Shown here: positions 1-5,844 of the stretch, piece after piece
How positions within the stretch are numbered: the first letter of the stretch is position 1
Layout: every line of letters begins with the position of its first letter
Assembly (NCBI GenBank): GCA_030667885.1
Contig: DAOUVA010000302.1
Coordinates: forward strand, 1-6,002
Reading direction: 5' to 3'
DNA length: 6,002 nucleotides
DNA from: Phycisphaerae bacterium
GTDB taxonomy: Bacteria > Planctomycetota > Phycisphaerae > Sedimentisphaerales > Anaerobacaceae
Notes under the pieces: generated by a model
Told to the model about the DNA's origin: nothing
Database searches by the model: none
What the model saw: only the letters and a program-made list of their open reading frames with translations
Made by a program: the position numbers and the translations under genes

Positions 1-611
1 ATTGCATTATCGTCACCGCGATATTGTTCGCCGTCGTATTGCGGAGGGGTGTCGTCATCATCCGGCCATCCGCACCAGAAATAGCAGTCAAGAAGCATCG
101 GTATCTCATTACCGTTCTTGACGTTAATTGTTCTCCAGAATCTATTAGGCGCTTTACCATAAACCGCGTCACCCAGCGGAACATATATATACCCATTTAC
201 GCCGTAGCCGCCGTAATAACCTATTGTACGCCCGCCGCCGGCATCCGAAACAGGAATCTTTCCCCAGCCTAAAAATGTGCTGCCCCACAAATCGACCCCA
301 TCTGTCCCGTCCGGGTTGGCGAGTTTTGAGGCCACCGGGCACAGCCGTATATCTTCTGTGCTGATATAGAGTTCACGCATTGAATCCATCCAGCGCCCGG
401 AACTGTTACTACGCTCGGGGAAATTGCCGTTGTTGTCGTCCGTGTACATCGCAAATATGGTCCCCCATTGTTTGAGGTTGGCCTGACAAACGACCCCCCT
501 TGCCTGCTTCCTCACCCGCTGCAGCGAAGGCATCAATATCGCCATTAACACCGCAATGATTGCAATCACCACCAGAAGCTCGATTAATGTGAACCCTTTT
601 GTCCTGTTCAT
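1..611 (-). CDS. Prepilin-type N-terminal methylation domain protein (pseudopilin-like), partial, C-terminus beyond window
   Basis: This open frame runs off the left window edge: 203 codons are visible from an ATG at 611. The protein starts MNRTKG, followed by FTLIELLVVIAIIAVL, the prepilin peptidase site (cut after G6, F7 methylated) and single N-terminal membrane helix of type II secretion/type IV pilus pseudopilins. Then come C42-xx-NLKQ, a CP pair at 91-92, a Gly/Tyr-rich stretch GYYGGYGVNGY (131-141) and a Trp/Asp-rich DTPP segment (187-190), as in planctomycete pseudopilins. An H-x9-DG motif, if present, would lie outside the window. An AGGAGA Shine-Dalgarno sits just before the chosen ATG; another in-frame ATG at 629 would place that site inside the coding region and lengthen the basic leader, so 611 is preferred. 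It lies 53 nt after the upstream pseudopilin gene with no terminator between, so co-transcription is likely. The product is expected at the inner membrane/periplasm. Its specific role is unknown. Confidence 0.88.
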   Translation of the reverse strand, partial: MNRTKGFTLIELLVVIAIIAVLMAILMPSLQRVRKQARGVVCQANLKQWGTIFAMYTDDNNGNFPERSNSSGRWMDSMRELYISTEDIRLCPVASKLANPDGTDGVDLWGSTFLGWGKIPVSDAGGGRTIGYYGGYGVNGYIYVPLGDAVYGKAPNRFWRTINVKNGNEIPMLLDCYFWCGWPDDDDTPPQYDGEQYRGDDNA

Positions 612-664
612 ACTCTCCTGATCCTCCATAGAAATCTCATCTGTAGTTATGGATTCTGCATTGA

Positions 665-1444
665 TTAATGCATCGCCGCTTTACCCCACATAGCCACAGC
701 AGCCCAGTGAAGGTCTTCATTGCCGGCCTGTGTAGGAGAGCCGGCGGTTGGTGGTACCTGCTTACCGAATTCGATAGTACGCGGGTCCGTCCATTTGTGA
801 TATTCACTGTGTCCGTCTGCGAAAGAAAAGGTCGTTCCGTTGCCGTGTCGAACCGGCGGCGGATCCCACCACGTCTCCTGCGTAACCTGAACAGTCCAGC
901 CGCCAAGAGCGGAAGTTATCGTGCCGCCATCGTCAACAAAGACTAACCTGTAGGCAGGATTATCAATGTCTATTCTTTTCTTGTACATCTCCGCACCCAT
1001 ACTGGGCCAGTCCTTACAGTTCATGGCATCAGACACAGAATACGTCCGCAAGATGTTTTCATGAGCGGTTCCGCGAACGATCTTGCCGACAGTCGGACAT
1101 TTATAAAGATGCAGGTTTTTAACGTAAGGCCACAACGCCCCGTTGAGAATGGCATCTTTTTTCTGTTCATCGGTCATACCTGCACGCCAGTCAGCCAATA
1201 CCCACGGAGTTTCATTCTGATGTATGCTGTATTCCCCCGTATCGCCGTTGATAAGATTATCGTCATTGTCGTCGGCATACATAATCCACGCAAGGGTCAA
1301 CTGTTTGAGATTGCTAAGGCAGGTAGCACGTTTGCCCTGTTCACGCGCCCGATTTAGAGCAGGCATCAGGATAGCCATCAATACCGCGATGATAGCGATT
1401 ACCACCAAAAGTTCTATTAGGGTAAATCCTTTATTTCTGCGCAT
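665..1444 (-). CDS. Prepilin-type protein with H-x9-DG motif (pseudopilin-like)
   Basis: This complete 259-residue protein starts MRRNKG and has the same FTLIELLVVIAIIAVL processing site and membrane helix as its two neighbours. It then shows C42-xx-NLKQ, a CP pair at 116-117 and, near the end, H200-x9-D210-G211 (RHGNGTTFSFADGH), the signature of the H-x9-DG pseudopilin families that are greatly expanded in Planctomycetes, Verrucomicrobia and Lentisphaerae. The C-terminus ends NEDLHWAAVAMWGKAAMH. After cleavage by a prepilin peptidase (none visible here), the globular domain is expected on the periplasmic side; the substrate or filament is unknown. Two starts compete: GTG at 1450 and ATG two codons later at 1444. 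The GAGG/AGGTG purines upstream suit either. I chose ATG because its six-residue leader matches the neighbour's. A terminator precedes the gene, so it needs its own promoter, but I see no convincing one in 1451-1501. Confidence 0.9.
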   Translation of the reverse strand: MRRNKGFTLIELLVVIAIIAVLMAILMPALNRAREQGKRATCLSNLKQLTLAWIMYADDNDDNLINGDTGEYSIHQNETPWVLADWRAGMTDEQKKDAILNGALWPYVKNLHLYKCPTVGKIVRGTAHENILRTYSVSDAMNCKDWPSMGAEMYKKRIDIDNPAYRLVFVDDGGTITSALGGWTVQVTQETWWDPPPVRHGNGTTFSFADGHSEYHKWTDPRTIEFGKQVPPTAGSPTQAGNEDLHWAAVAMWGKAAMH

Positions 1445-1501
1445 TACCACACCTTTCCTCTTCTACACCTAATATCTTTTTTTCAAAAAACACCCATCAG
1501 C

Positions 1502-1533
1502 AAAAAAAGACCAACCGAAAGTGCCGGTCTTTT
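1502..1533 (-). terminator. Intrinsic terminator after the 1553-2383 pseudopilin gene
   Basis: Read on the minus strand, AAAAGACC pairs with GGTCTTTT. The stem extends inward by two G-U pairs and one C-G pair, leaves a loop of about 7 nt, and is followed by a run of seven T (1502-1508). It begins about 20 nt past the stop codon of the upstream gene. The plus-strand side has only four T, so it is mainly a minus-strand terminator. It separates the third pseudopilin gene from the other two. Confidence 0.6.
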
Positions 1534-1552
1534 ATCATGCGATAGTCATATT

Positions 1553-2383
1553 TTAAAAATCCTGAAACCGTCTCATCCAATCCGGCCATTGGCTGGCCTG
1601 TACACCGCCGGCCTGTGTCCACGGACCATTAATATCAAATTGCTTATGCCACTTCAGCGTCCACATCTCTTTCAGGCCGACCTTTCTTACCGAAAAATCC
1701 AAAAAGGCAATATTCTCAAATCCCTGATGGCGGTTGATGGCAGTACGGGCCATGTTGTTGCTCGACCAGGCCTCAAACTCGTTGGTCGCTGGTGCATTAG
1801 TCGGTAACGGCCAAAGGTCAAAACGCAGAGCCTCACTAAACCACGGTACATTGCCTCCGCCGCGTTCACCCGCGGTCTTCCAACCGTTCTCGGTGGATAC
1901 TCCGCCCTCATACGCAGCCACCGGAGTGGCGCCTGGGTTAGCTTGTGGTATAAGACAGTAGCCGTTGATACCGTAGCTGCCGGCTACGCCATCCACAGTA
2001 AGGTCGGCGCCAGTAAAGATACCCCAGGCATTAAAGATATTGAACGATTCTACCTGATTACCAAGTTCGTCAATTACCGGTTTCTTGCCGCTTGGGCACA
2101 TCCAAATCGGGTTCCTCTTCCAACTCTTATGCCTTTCATCTAAGTACCTTACCCACCAGTAGCCCATGGTCCCCGGTTCAGAATCCCAGAATTTGCCTTC
2201 ATTGGACTCTGTGTGCATTGCCGCAATCAGGTTCCATTGCTTTAGATTTCCCATGCAGCTTATCATTTTGCCTTGTTCTTTCACACGGCGTAATGCCGGC
2301 ATTAATATCGCCATCAACACCGCGATGATAGCAATCACCACCAAAAGCTCGATCAATGTAAATCCTCTTCTTCGTTTGCCCAT
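1553..2383 (-). CDS. Prepilin-type protein (pseudopilin-like) with degenerate H-x9-D motif
   Basis: This 276-residue protein starts MGKRRRG, followed by FTLIELLVVIAIIAVL (cleavage after G7). It has C43-xx-NLKQ, a CP pair at 96-97 and GSYGINGY (135-142), which resembles the Gly/Tyr stretch of the partial gene at 1-611. Where the family has H-x9-DG, this protein has H219-x9-D229-F230 (NRHQGFENIAFLDFSVRK): the histidine and aspartate remain but the glycine is replaced. The end is Trp-rich (KEMWTLKWHKQF and WPDWMRRFQDF), as I remember from a recurrent planctomycete subtype. A GAGGAG ribosome site lies 6 nt before the ATG at 2383. It has a likely promoter at 2510-2538 and a terminator at 1502-1533, so it is probably monocistronic. 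Location: a membrane-anchored periplasmic or filament component; the specific function is not recognised. Confidence 0.9.
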   Translation of the reverse strand: MGKRRRGFTLIELLVVIAIIAVLMAILMPALRRVKEQGKMISCMGNLKQWNLIAAMHTESNEGKFWDSEPGTMGYWWVRYLDERHKSWKRNPIWMCPSGKKPVIDELGNQVESFNIFNAWGIFTGADLTVDGVAGSYGINGYCLIPQANPGATPVAAYEGGVSTENGWKTAGERGGGNVPWFSEALRFDLWPLPTNAPATNEFEAWSSNNMARTAINRHQGFENIAFLDFSVRKVGLKEMWTLKWHKQFDINGPWTQAGGVQASQWPDWMRRFQDF

Positions 2384-2509
2384 AATACACTCCTCAGCTT
2401 CCTACTAATATTGACTTCTACCTTTTTCTTATGATGCGCAAGAGCAACTAACTGTTCCACAGGTAAAGTATTTTTGCGCGAAATAAAGGCCAACTTCACC
2501 AGACGATTT

Positions 2510-2538
2510 ATTATAACTTAAAATTTAATCTCCTGCAA
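2510..2538 (-). promoter_or_regulatory. Sigma-70-type promoter for the 1553-2383 gene
   Basis: On the minus strand a perfect TATAAT (2515 down to 2510) lies 17 nt after TTGCAG (2538 down to 2533), with AT-rich sequence upstream that could act as an UP element. Transcription would start near 2503, giving a leader of about 120 nt before the ATG at 2383. The -35 box matches the consensus at only three positions and sits in the loop of a palindrome. This is a sequence-only prediction. Confidence 0.5.
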
Positions 2539-2566
2539 GATTAAATTTGATTGAAAATTTAAGTTA
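2514..2566. repeat. Nested AT-rich palindrome over the promoter
   Basis: The inner arms AAATTTAATCT (2521-2531) and AGATTAAATTT (2538-2548) are perfectly complementary over 11 bp around a 6-nt loop. Outer arms TAACTTAA (2514-2521) and TTAAGTTA (2559-2566) add 8 bp. The inner loop coincides with the -35 box and the left arms cover the spacer and -10 region, so it could be an operator or a cruciform. It is not followed by a T-run on the minus strand and does not look like a standard terminator. The rest of the 2384-2660 spacer shows no other gene or clear element, and no obvious terminator for rsmA. Confidence 0.55.
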
Positions 2567-2660
2567 ATATAGGAAAGTTTGCCGTGGAATAACCTGTTTT
2601 TTCGCCAATATCAACGGTTTTACACAATGTAATCTAAAATATTTCATTTTCAAATCAAGC

Positions 2661-3545
2661 TTATGCAAGACCGCTACAGCACAGGTTTGCGATGGCTATG
2701 TAGTCTTCGCCGCTAAGCTGTTCGGGCCGACTTGTTGGGACGATACCGCCTCGCTCGAAGATTTCGGACCAGTTGTTGATTTTTGCGAGTCTGCCGCGAG
2801 CCAGTCTGCCGCACGCCGTTAGAGTCTTGCGACGATGCCCCATAAAAAGATTTACCGTCTCACGGAACAATTCCATATCCTCTATACGCCTGTATTTCTC
2901 TTCCTTACGGACAAAGCCGATCATCGCCGAGTCAACCTTCGGCTGAGGCCAAAAGACCGTAGGCCTTAAAACCCGTATAGTTTTTACATCGCCGGCGACA
3001 CTCAGGAAGATACTCAGGGTGCCGTAATCACCGGAACCCGGCACAGCCGTCATTCGGTCAGCAACTTCCTTTTGAACGGTAACGTACATTGCATCGGCAG
3101 CCACCGGACCCGTAATCAGATTCAGCATTGTCGGCGAGGCGACATTGTAGGGCAGATTCGCAACTAACAGAACTCGGCCGTTATACTTTTCACGAGCCGA
3201 CTCCAGCGCGCTGATAACAGTAGGGCTGAGGGTGTTTTTATTTTTAAGAACATCGGCATTGATAAACTCGATATTGTCTGCATTCGCCAAACTGCCTTTT
3301 GCCAGTCCGGCCAGCGTCCGGTCAAGCTCGACAGCAATGACAAAGCCCGCTTTTTCAACCAGCTCTCCGGTGAGAGAGCCTGTGCCGCAGCCGACTTCGA
3401 GTACAATATCGTTATCGTTGATATTCGCAGAATTGACCAGCAGCCGCATCAAATTCAAATCGATAAGAAAATGCTGACCAAACCGTTTATTGGGACGGAC
3501 GCCTACCGAGTCAAGCAACTCCTGGATTTGCCGTTTTGTATGCAT
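2661..3545 (-). CDS. rsmA: 16S rRNA (adenine-N6,N6)-dimethyltransferase RsmA/KsgA
   Basis: This cytoplasmic enzyme uses S-adenosylmethionine to dimethylate two adjacent adenines in the terminal helix of 16S rRNA (A1518/A1519 in E. coli), a late 30S maturation step. The 294 residues are close to the family length (about 270-300). Visible motifs: KRFGQHFL (20-27), SAM motif I EVGCGTG (50-56), acidic ELD at 73-75 for the ribose, NAD at 96-98, the catalytic NLPYN (130-134), VQKEVADRM (157-165), FWPQPKVDS (198-206) and MGHRRKTL (235-242). NLPYN and FWPQPKVDS fit RsmA better than Erm resistance methylases. It is the last gene of the ribE-pdxA group; a pdxA-ksgA pair also occurs in E. coli. Here a small gene and a heptad array separate the two. 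The ATG at 3545 directly follows a T-run, with no Shine-Dalgarno visible. Confidence 0.97.
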   Translation of the reverse strand: MHTKRQIQELLDSVGVRPNKRFGQHFLIDLNLMRLLVNSANINDNDIVLEVGCGTGSLTGELVEKAGFVIAVELDRTLAGLAKGSLANADNIEFINADVLKNKNTLSPTVISALESAREKYNGRVLLVANLPYNVASPTMLNLITGPVAADAMYVTVQKEVADRMTAVPGSGDYGTLSIFLSVAGDVKTIRVLRPTVFWPQPKVDSAMIGFVRKEEKYRRIEDMELFRETVNLFMGHRRKTLTACGRLARGRLAKINNWSEIFERGGIVPTSRPEQLSGEDYIAIANLCCSGLA

Positions 3546-3582
3546 AAAAAAATTGAGAATTTAGAATGTTGAATTTAGAATT
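3546..3582 (-). repeat. Heptad repeat array (left arm), AATTCTN type
   Basis: On the minus strand the sequence reads as consecutive 7-mers: AATTCTA, AATTCAA, CATTCTA, AATTCTC, AATTTTT, then TT. It occupies most of the 51-nt gap between the four-helix-bundle gene and rsmA and directly touches the rsmA start codon. Positions 3551-3566 are the exact reverse complement of 3988-4003 in the right array. Confidence 0.75.
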
Positions 3583-3596
3583 ATATATGTTCAGTT

Positions 3597-3974
3597 CTAC
3601 TCGGAAGTACGAGCGTTTTTTACGATAGCCGTAAGGATTGCGACCAGTTCGTTCGACTCTTTGGTCAATTCCCTTAGCCTCTCGACAGATACAACTTTAG
3701 TTTTTTCGAAAAGGCGCAACCAATAATGTGTCTCTCGGGCTTCCTTGAGAGCGATGTTGCACTTCGAGACAAAGTCAGCTTTGCTTTGTCCTGCCTCGGC
3801 CTCTTCTAAATTTGCCCCAATCGATGTTCCTGAACGCAAAAGCTGCTTGCCTAAAACACCTCCCACACTCCCTTGCTCGGCTAAAAACTGATAAAGTTTG
3901 ATGATTCGACATGCAAACGAAAATGCCCTTTCCTGAATATCCTTCTCTTTAGGCTTGCTCTCCTTATCGTTCAT
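3597..3974 (-). CDS. Four-helix bundle protein, 23S rRNA-intervening-sequence (IVP/S23, Avd-like) family
   Basis: This small 125-residue protein is mostly helical, with no signal peptide or membrane segment. The hallmark block RSGTSIGANLEEAEAG (47-62) is followed by SKADFVSKCNIALKEARET (64-82) and YWLRL (84-88), the conserved core of the family first known from ORFs inside 23S rRNA intervening sequences of Leptospira and Coxiella. Approximate helices are 11-34, 41-60, 64-90 and 95-121. Relatives form ring-shaped pentamers, and the Avd accessory protein of diversity-generating retroelements has the same fold and binds nucleic acid; the role of free-standing members is unknown. No reverse transcriptase or variable repeat is visible here. 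The ATG overlaps the end of pdxA by 11 nt, suggesting translational coupling, since only a weak GTGGG precedes it. Inverted heptad arrays flank the gene. Family assignment is firm; a function in this operon is not. Confidence 0.93.
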   Translation of the reverse strand: MNDKESKPKEKDIQERAFSFACRIIKLYQFLAEQGSVGGVLGKQLLRSGTSIGANLEEAEAGQSKADFVSKCNIALKEARETHYWLRLFEKTKVVSVERLRELTKESNELVAILTAIVKNARTSE

Positions 3975-5037
3975 TGCCCACTTTCGTTTCTAAATTCTCA
4001 ATTCTGAATTCTGAATTCTTTTTTGTTTTTGCCATTTTTATCGCGGTGGTAATAGCTGATTTCATTCCGGACGCATCGGCAATGTTCCGGCCTGTAATGT
4101 CGAAAGCAGTTCCATGAGCGGGCGAAGTTCTTATAATCGGGATCCCAATCGTTATATTGACCGCCTTCCCGAAATTGAGAAGCTTCACAGGTATCATCCC
4201 CTGGTCATGGTACATCGCGACGACGCCGTCGAACTCACCATTAACGGCCCGCAGAAACAAGGTATCGGCAGGGAACGGCCCCAAAGCGTTTATGCCCTGG
4301 TTCCGAGCCAATGAAATAGCCGGCGTTATTATACGCTTCTCTTCATCGCCGAATTGGCCATCCTCACCAGCGTGCGGATTCAGCCCAGCAACTCCAATCT
4401 TCGGATTATCGAGGCCGAAGTATTCTTTCAGGGCGTCATTCAGCAAATCTATCGGCTCAAAGACACAGCCAATCGTAAACTTATTCCTGACTTCGAAAAG
4501 AGCTTCGTGGATTGTTGCCAGCGCCAGCTTTAACGGCCCGGCGACAAGCATCATCACCTTACGTTTGGATTTACAGCGAGCGGCTAACATTTCAGTGTGT
4601 CCCGGCCACTCGACATCGGCCAGCTTCCAGCTTGTCTTGCTGATTGGCGCAGTGACCACCGCATCTATCAGACCTTCTCGGGCCGCATCAATAGCATCGA
4701 GGCAGAACCTTACAGATGCCTCGCCCGACGCTATGCTCGGGCCTTTCACCCACGAAGGAACGGAATACTCGTCGTAATCGGCTACGACAACTTTATACGG
4801 ATATTCCCGGCTGATTTTTTCGTGCTGATGCCGGCCCCAGAACGGCTCAATCTCAGCGGCATCCGCCGCGTAACAAAGCTGCTCGTTCATACCGAAGATA
4901 ATAAATTTCGCTGCACGCCGGATATTCGGATCGGCTAAAGCCTTAACGATAATCTCCGGACCGATACCCGCCGGATCGCCCATCGTAATACCGATGACCG
5001 GCTGCTCTGATATCGAATTATTACCGTTAATTTTCAT
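3964..5037 (-). CDS. pdxA: 4-hydroxythreonine-4-phosphate dehydrogenase PdxA
   Basis: PdxA oxidises 4-phosphohydroxy-L-threonine with NAD(P)+; the product decarboxylates to an aminoacetone phosphate that PdxJ condenses with deoxyxylulose 5-phosphate to make pyridoxine 5'-phosphate (vitamin B6). Seen here: GDPAGIGPEI (20-29), GHTEMLA (146-152), and the three expected metal ligands H177, H222 (NPHAGEDG) and H277 (MYHDQGMIPVKLL), spaced 45 and 55 residues apart exactly as I remember for E. coli H166/H211/H266. TSPAHGTAFDITG lies at 304-316. The protein is 357 residues, against about 330 typical. The normal domain should end near AIKMAKTKK (332-340); the remaining NSEFRIENLETKVGNER is largely translated from the heptad array and is probably not functional. 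A rather distant AGGAAG site precedes the ATG. It lies 51 nt after ribE and overlaps the next gene. A PdxA2-type enzyme with another substrate cannot be excluded. Confidence 0.95.
   Translation of the reverse strand: MKINGNNSISEQPVIGITMGDPAGIGPEIIVKALADPNIRRAAKFIIFGMNEQLCYAADAAEIEPFWGRHQHEKISREYPYKVVVADYDEYSVPSWVKGPSIASGEASVRFCLDAIDAAREGLIDAVVTAPISKTSWKLADVEWPGHTEMLAARCKSKRKVMMLVAGPLKLALATIHEALFEVRNKFTIGCVFEPIDLLNDALKEYFGLDNPKIGVAGLNPHAGEDGQFGDEEKRIITPAISLARNQGINALGPFPADTLFLRAVNGEFDGVVAMYHDQGMIPVKLLNFGKAVNITIGIPIIRTSPAHGTAFDITGRNIADASGMKSAITTAIKMAKTKKNSEFRIENLETKVGNER
3986..4024 (+). repeat. Heptad repeat array (right arm), AATTCTN type, inside pdxA 3' end
   Basis: On the plus strand the sequence reads as consecutive 7-mers: GTTTCTA, AATTCTC, AATTCTG, AATTCTG, AATTCTT, then TTTT. 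It is the inverted counterpart of the array at 3546-3582 (16 bp identical). pdxA reads through it on the minus strand; three heptads make 21 nt, or seven codons, so the frame stays open and yields the NSEFRIENLE tail. Confidence 0.78.
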
Positions 5038-5088
5038 AATATTTTTCTTCCTGGCAGTATCGGGTTTGCGTTGTACGTCATGTGCTGC

Positions 5089-5730
5089 TTAAAATCCTAA
5101 ACCTTTTAGTTTTTCGGCTGTTAGAGGCTGGGTCTGTGGTAAAATCTTTTCAAGTTGTCTTTTTACCGTCTTTACAATTATATCAGTTTCTATATTTACC
5201 TTATCACCAATCTTTATTTTATTTAGAATAGTATTGTTCAGCGTCTCCGGTATAAGGGTGACACTGAAGCTGTTCTTCTCGATACCTGATATCGTCAAAG
5301 AAATTCCATCGACGGCGACCGAGCCTTTGACCACCATCGCATCGAGCAATTCGGCTTCTGCGGAAAATTTCATCTCGGCAAACTTTCCCTGCTTATCGAT
5401 TGCTTTTACTGTTGCCGTTCCGTCGATATGGCCCTGAACAAAGTGCCCGCCGAATCGGTCAGTGGCTTTGACGGCGCGTTCGATGTTGACCTGCGACGAA
5501 GGGCCTAATTTATCCAGAGTCGATTTCGATAACGTCTCTGCGCTTACGTCAAAAACCGCACCGCCGCCTTCGAGCCTGGTGATGGTCAGGCATACTCCGT
5601 TTACGGCTATGCTGTCTCCGATTTTGCACTCGTCGGCAAGGCTGCCTAAATCTATGGCCAGAAGCATCGCCCCGCCGCCCCGGCGAACCGACTTTACCTT
5701 GCAAACCGCTTCTATAAGTCCTGTAAACAT
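5089..5730 (-). CDS. ribE: Riboflavin synthase, alpha chain
   Basis: This enzyme performs the last step of vitamin B2 synthesis: dismutation of two 6,7-dimethyl-8-ribityllumazine molecules to riboflavin and a ribityl-diaminopyrimidine. The two tandem lumazine-binding barrels are clear: the N-terminal half has MFTGLIE (1-7), IAVNGVCLT (41-49) and ETLSKST (65-71); the C-terminal half begins near GGHFVQGHIDG (94-104) and repeats the pattern as VAVDGISLT (138-146) and IPETLNNT (160-167). A C-terminal helix follows. From the ATG at 5730 it is 213 residues, typical for the family. The frame stays open upstream (ATG at 5763, TTG at 5778), but those add a non-conserved basic stretch read through a palindrome, whereas MFTGLIEAV is the family's usual N-terminus. 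The ribosome site is weak (GGCGG, distant). First gene of the minus-strand operon with pdxA; no FMN riboswitch is visible upstream. Confidence 0.95.
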   Translation of the reverse strand: MFTGLIEAVCKVKSVRRGGGAMLLAIDLGSLADECKIGDSIAVNGVCLTITRLEGGGAVFDVSAETLSKSTLDKLGPSSQVNIERAVKATDRFGGHFVQGHIDGTATVKAIDKQGKFAEMKFSAEAELLDAMVVKGSVAVDGISLTISGIEKNSFSVTLIPETLNNTILNKIKIGDKVNIETDIIVKTVKRQLEKILPQTQPLTAEKLKGLGF

Positions 5731-5741
5731 ATACGATTTAT

Positions 5742-5756
5742 TCCGCCGCAGGCGGA
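5742..5756. repeat. Short GC palindrome in ribE leader
   Basis: TCCGCC (5742-5747) and GGCGGA (5751-5756) form a perfect 6-bp stem with a 3-nt loop, 11 nt upstream of the ribE ATG in otherwise AT-rich sequence. In the mRNA it would fold the only GG-rich segment available as a ribosome site. It may be a dispersed REP-like palindrome or a local regulator of translation start; this window holds a single copy. Confidence 0.45.
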
Positions 5757-5815
5757 TATCCATATTTATTATTTTCAACTGGCTATTGATAAAACAAAAC
5801 TAAACGCTAAAATCT

Positions 5816-5844
5816 ATTATAAATAATCAATAATCATTAATCAA
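5816..5844 (-). promoter_or_regulatory. Sigma-70-type promoter for the ribE-pdxA-rsmA operon
   Basis: On the minus strand TTGATT (5844 down to 5839) and a perfect TATAAT (5821 down to 5816) are 17 nt apart. The -35 matches the consensus at four positions. Transcription would start near 5809, giving an 80-nt leader before the ribE ATG. The -35 box and the spacer are made of the 14-bp tandem repeat, so repeat copy number sets what lies upstream of the -10 box. Confidence 0.5.

Larger units (their letters stand above)
3546..4024 (-). mobile_element. Putative IVS-like cassette: four-helix-bundle gene between inverted heptad arrays
   Basis: A unit of about 480 bp is bounded by A7 on the left and T6 on the right, with heptad arrays in opposite orientation that share a perfect 16-bp inverted repeat (3551-3566 and 3988-4003). 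Its only gene is a homologue of proteins encoded in 23S rRNA intervening sequences. It separates pdxA from rsmA, which are neighbours in other bacteria, and alters the end of pdxA and the leader of rsmA. No transposase, target duplication or attachment site is visible, so calling it mobile is inference. The repeats could instead have grown in place at both ends of an ordinary operon gene. Confidence 0.35.

Noticed and set aside
637..906. Minus-strand 89-codon frame overlapping the pseudopilin genes
   Set aside because: It overlaps the C-terminal coding part of the H-x9-DG protein in another frame and has no family features.
2570..2660. Intrinsic terminator after rsmA
   Set aside because: Only weak AT pairings are present, with no GC stem followed by a T-run on the minus strand.
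2661..3545. Erm-type 23S rRNA methylase (antibiotic resistance)
   Set aside because: FGQHFL, NLPYN, FWPQPKVDS and MGHRRKTL together, plus the pdxA neighbourhood, fit RsmA/KsgA.
3546..4024. CRISPR array or diversity-generating retroelement around the Avd-like gene
   Set aside because: The repeats are 7 bp with no spacers. No reverse transcriptase, template repeat or variable-repeat target is visible in the window.
4157..4777. Long plus-strand open frame of 206 codons
   Set aside because: It lies wholly opposite pdxA, whose family motifs and metal ligands are intact. Its translation has no recognisable motif and it has no ribosome site.
5731..5778. Longer ribE starting at TTG 5778 or ATG 5763
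   Set aside because: The extra residues are read through the palindrome and are not conserved in the family, which begins at MFTGLIE.
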